The notes under the pieces: model-generated
Databases searched by the model: none
What the model saw: the letters and a program-made list of their open reading frames with translations, nothing else
What the model was told of the DNA's origin: nothing
Shown here: in pieces, positions 6,872 to 9,203 of the stretch
How the letters are laid out: each line of letters starts with the position of its first letter
Position numbering within the stretch: position 1 is the stretch's first letter
From: DASWTL01 sp966250385
Lineage (GTDB): Bacteria; Bacteroidota; Bacteroidia; Sphingobacteriales; Sphingobacteriaceae
NCBI GenBank assembly: GCA_966250385.1
Contig: CBINHC010000036.1
Location: forward strand, 1 to 9,203
Length of the DNA: 9,203 bases
Direction: 5' to 3'
Made by a program: the position numbers and the translations under genes

Positions 6872-8913
6872 GCTGTCTTCTCCTGCTGCTGCGGTGTTCG
6901 GGCAACCGGAAATGTGTCCAGCCATTCCTGCGCGTCCACAATATTACTGAACAGTTTTGCAGAGATTTCCCGGCCCATTTCTTCCATATTGATATCGGAC
7001 GACAGATGATCAGACATGCCCGGAGCGTATACCCATGCAAAATACCGGAGGCCCGCCTCGATTGCGGACGGAAGCCAGTCTCTGTAAGCCCATTCAGCCG
7101 ATTCGTACCAGTTCCCCGAAAGCGCCGAATTGTCGTTGATAACCTTCTGACACTGATGATGCCGGAGGAGCTCCAGCATCTTGTTAAACCCTCTCTTTAT
7201 GGAGTAGTGGTTCTGATAGCCTTTCCATGAAACAAGGATCTGACATCGCTCGTGCATGTACTGAATCTCCACATACTCATCCCTGTAGAAACTCACATGA
7301 TCCGTTTCTGCAAATTGAGGTTCGGCGGTAAGCGGGATCAGGAAATGGAATGCGGACCCTATCCCCGGTTCGCTTTCAACCCAGATCGATCCGTCATGCT
7401 TTTTAATGATATTTGACGCGATGAACAGGCCGAGGCCCAGCCCCTGGAAGTTCCGGGCATCCTTTTCTACCCTGTAGAACCGTTCAAACAGGTTTGTAAG
7501 CTTATCCGCTTCAATCCCGATACCGAAGTCCTTCACGGTGCAGATCAGGTTGTTCTGAACCACCGAAGTTCGCACATGCACCTCAGCGGCTTCCGGAGAA
7601 TATTTGATCGCATTGATCAGCAGATTGATGATCACCTGCTCTATCCTCGATTTGTCTGCAAGACAGCTGACCCGGACAGATTCCAGCACAACGATCCGGT
7701 GACTGGGGAACGCATGCGCGACATAGTCTATACACTCCTCAAGGACATTCGAAAAATCAATCAGCTCCTTGCTCATCGTGAGCCGGCCCAAATTGATACG
7801 GGATACGTTGAGAAGATCCGTTATGAGCTTATCGAGGCGCTCGGTGCTCGAAGCGGCCTTGTGGATCAGTTCGTGGGGTTTATTTTCATTGACCGGAACC
7901 ACGTGCCCCAACAGCTGTAAATATACCTTAAGACTGGTCAGCGGCGTTTTCAGTTCGTGGCTGGCTATGCTGATGAACTCGTCCTTTTGCTCTTCGACCA
8001 TCTTATTCTCGTGGATATTCGTACTGTTCCCCACCCACATCAGGAGCTTGCCGCCGACATTGAATTGGGGGACGATCCGGGTCAGGTACCAGCAATAGGT
8101 TCCGTCTTTCCCGCGCAGACGATGTTCGATGGTCAGCATTTTTCCGGAGTGGATAGCATAGAGCCACTTATGACACGTGTCTTCCTGGTCCTCCGGATGA
8201 ACCACATCCGTCCAGTTCTTGTCCTTGAGTTCCTGGTACGATCTCCCGGTGAAGGTCTTCCAAGCCCTGTTAAAGAAAAAGGACTTCCCCTCCGGGTCAG
8301 CGGTCCAGACCAGTTCTGTAATCTCGTTCAGCGCCTCATTGATCAGGCCCAGCCGCCATTCCCTTGCCTGTTCCCGCGTAATATCATTTTGAATGGCCAC
8401 GAAACCGATATGCTTCCGGTTGCGGAATAGGGGAGTTGCACGCAATTCAAGCCAGTAGCGCTCACCGTTTTTCTTGTAATTGGTGATCTTGCTTCTGAAA
8501 TACCGAACTTCATTGATCGCCTTTCGCATCCGGCGGATCTCCTCCGGATCGGAGTCCGGACCCTGCAGAACCCGACCCGGGTTCTTGCCCTTCAGTTCTT
8601 TGAGCGTATACCCGCTGAGATCCTCAAAGGCCTTATTAACCCAGACCGTCCGAACCTTCCGGTCGGTGATCATTACAGGATTCTGCAGCTCGCCGAGCAG
8701 TCCATGACCATAAAAAGCAATTTCATGGGTGATCAGGTAAATGTGAATGATTAGGATGCCCAGCAGAATTCCGAGGAACCACTCTTTCAGACGTATGGGC
8801 GTCTGAAGAAAATAAGCATCAAGCCGCAGGTTCCGGATGATGGCATCCCCCGCAATCAGCCAGATTAAAGCAAGAATGAGATAAAACATGATGAAGAGCG
8901 TCTGTTTCTTCAT
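6868..8913 (-). CDS. Membrane-anchored PAS-PAS sensor histidine kinase with extra C-terminal domain
   Basis: This 681-residue protein has two N-terminal membrane segments (about 6-26 and 45-63). PAS 1 spans about 72-180 (ITDRKVRTVWVNKAFEDLSGY, GKNPGRVLQGPDSD, ending FVAIQNDITR). PAS 2 spans about 190-305 (VWTADPEGKSFFFN, WTDVVHPEDQE, ending WVGNSTNIHE). HisKA contains SHELKTPLTSLK with phospho-acceptor H319. The ATPase domain has N box INLLINAIKYSP (429-440), G1 DFGIGI (462-467), F box FERFYR (476-481) and G2 GLGLGLF (491-497), so all catalytic boxes are present. Residues 534-681 form an added domain of unknown role. There is no receiver domain and no adjacent response regulator, so its partner is encoded elsewhere. 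The start ATG (8911-8913) gives the first membrane helix directly. The TGA stop overlaps the maturase fragment by ATGA, and the last few residues may come from intron DNA. The signal sensed is unknown. Confidence 0.95.
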   Translation of the reverse strand: MKKQTLFIMFYLILALIWLIAGDAIIRNLRLDAYFLQTPIRLKEWFLGILLGILIIHIYLITHEIAFYGHGLLGELQNPVMITDRKVRTVWVNKAFEDLSGYTLKELKGKNPGRVLQGPDSDPEEIRRMRKAINEVRYFRSKITNYKKNGERYWLELRATPLFRNRKHIGFVAIQNDITREQAREWRLGLINEALNEITELVWTADPEGKSFFFNRAWKTFTGRSYQELKDKNWTDVVHPEDQEDTCHKWLYAIHSGKMLTIEHRLRGKDGTYCWYLTRIVPQFNVGGKLLMWVGNSTNIHENKMVEEQKDEFISIASHELKTPLTSLKVYLQLLGHVVPVNENKPHELIHKAASSTERLDKLITDLLNVSRINLGRLTMSKELIDFSNVLEECIDYVAHAFPSHRIVVLESVRVSCLADKSRIEQVIINLLINAIKYSPEAAEVHVRTSVVQNNLICTVKDFGIGIEADKLTNLFERFYRVEKDARNFQGLGLGLFIASNIIKKHDGSIWVESEPGIGSAFHFLIPLTAEPQFAETDHVSFYRDEYVEIQYMHERCQILVSWKGYQNHYSIKRGFNKMLELLRHHQCQKVINDNSALSGNWYESAEWAYRDWLPSAIEAGLRYFAWVYAPGMSDHLSSDINMEEMGREISAKLFSNIVDAQEWLDTFPVARTPQQQEKTA

Positions 8914-9148
8914 ATCGCTTTTTTCGGTTGGCTGTCATAATAACTACTACAGAAACCACGGCTTTGTTTCAGGTATTTACCGCACACAGAATGTAGATTC
9001 CCGCAACCACCTGTCTTGAATAACCGATCAGACCCCAGGATATCACTGAATGAAAACGTCTCTTGCGGTAGTACCTACAAAACACAGAATGATGGTAAGC
9101 TTGATGGCAGCCACGGCCGAAACGAAGTCGCCGGTTACCCACTGAGAC
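8914..9148. other. Kinase upstream region without a convincing gene
   Basis: This stretch must contain the promoter of the histidine kinase, but no TAnnTTTG element stands out on the minus strand. On the plus strand a 31-codon frame (ATG 9050-9052 to TGA 9143-9145; MKTSLAVVPTKHRMMVSLMA and 11 further residues) ends exactly where the hairpin arms begin; I do not recognise it and cannot show that it is translated. A minus-strand frame across 8969-9166 is rich in Arg, His and Tyr and runs through the hairpin, so it is probably not a gene. No tRNA, repeat or insertion-sequence end was recognised. Confidence 0.4.
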
Positions 9149-9183
9149 AAAAAGAGGGTGTCTCAAAAGGGCACCCTCTTTTT
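9149..9183. terminator. Strong bidirectional intrinsic terminator hairpin
   Basis: AAAAAGAGGGTG (9149-9160) pairs perfectly with CACCCTCTTTTT (9172-9183): 12 bp, extendable by a T-G wobble, around a loop of about 9-11 nt. Because the outer pairs are A-T, both strands end the GC core with a T-run, so it could terminate transcription in either direction. It lies upstream of the minus-strand kinase and so would isolate it from whatever lies to the right. TGAGACA at 9143-9149 can alternatively pair with TGTCTCA at 9159-9165, which would break the terminator stem. Confidence 0.75.
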
Positions 9184-9203
9184 CGTAAAAAGCGGAAGGT
9201 TTT

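Noticed and set aside
6474..7230. Several plus-strand frames across the intron remnant and kinase end
   Set aside because: They overlap each other and lie antisense to clearly coding maturase and kinase sequence.
8969..9166. 65-residue minus-strand frame
   Set aside because: It runs through the terminator hairpin, has odd composition (many Arg, His, Tyr) and no recognisable domain.

Overview
The window looks like chromosomal DNA from a member of the Bacteroidota, most likely near the Chitinophagaceae. This is inferred from secreted proteins whose signal peptides end in A-x-A-Q or S-G-Q, a TonB-receptor-like outer membrane protein with a carboxypeptidase-regulatory-like N-terminal domain, starts without Shine-Dalgarno sequences, a TAnnTTTG-type promoter element, and moderate GC content. 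No tRNA, rRNA, CRISPR array or complete transposon was seen.

Layout. Positions 1-490 (minus) hold the N-terminal part of a secreted M14 zinc carboxypeptidase that runs off the left edge; its last 60 or so bases look corrupted or chimeric. Positions 568-1260 (minus) encode a small outer membrane beta-barrel protein with a TTG start. A very AT-rich divergent promoter region (1261-1353, about 20% GC) separates it from pepT (1354-2601, plus), a peptidase T with all expected zinc ligands. Next comes a probable two-gene plus-strand operon: a secreted protein with a CBM9/DOMON-like start (2679-3431) and, 20 bp later, a 951-residue outer membrane beta-barrel receptor-like protein with a long Gly/Met-rich insert (3452-6307).

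Converging on it from the minus strand is a membrane-anchored PAS-PAS hybrid-free sensor histidine kinase (6868-8913) with an extra C-terminal domain. Between the two lies a 5'-truncated group II intron: the C-terminal domain X and DNA-binding part of its maturase (6407-6871), followed by readable domains V and VI ending at 6328, 20 bp past the stop codon of the receptor gene. The intron remnant abuts the kinase so closely that the kinase stop codon overlaps the first ATG of the maturase fragment (ATGA). The right edge (8914-9203) holds a kinase leader region without a convincing gene and a strong bidirectional terminator-like hairpin that overlaps a second, mutually exclusive hairpin.

How the genes fit together: most encode cell-envelope functions (secreted peptidase, small barrel, secreted sugar-binding-like protein plus outer membrane receptor, membrane sensor kinase), with one cytoplasmic tripeptidase. 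I see no defence system, biosynthetic cluster or clearly new multi-gene system. The most informative points are the truncated intron with intact catalytic RNA domains, its junction with the kinase, and the kinase C-terminal domain.
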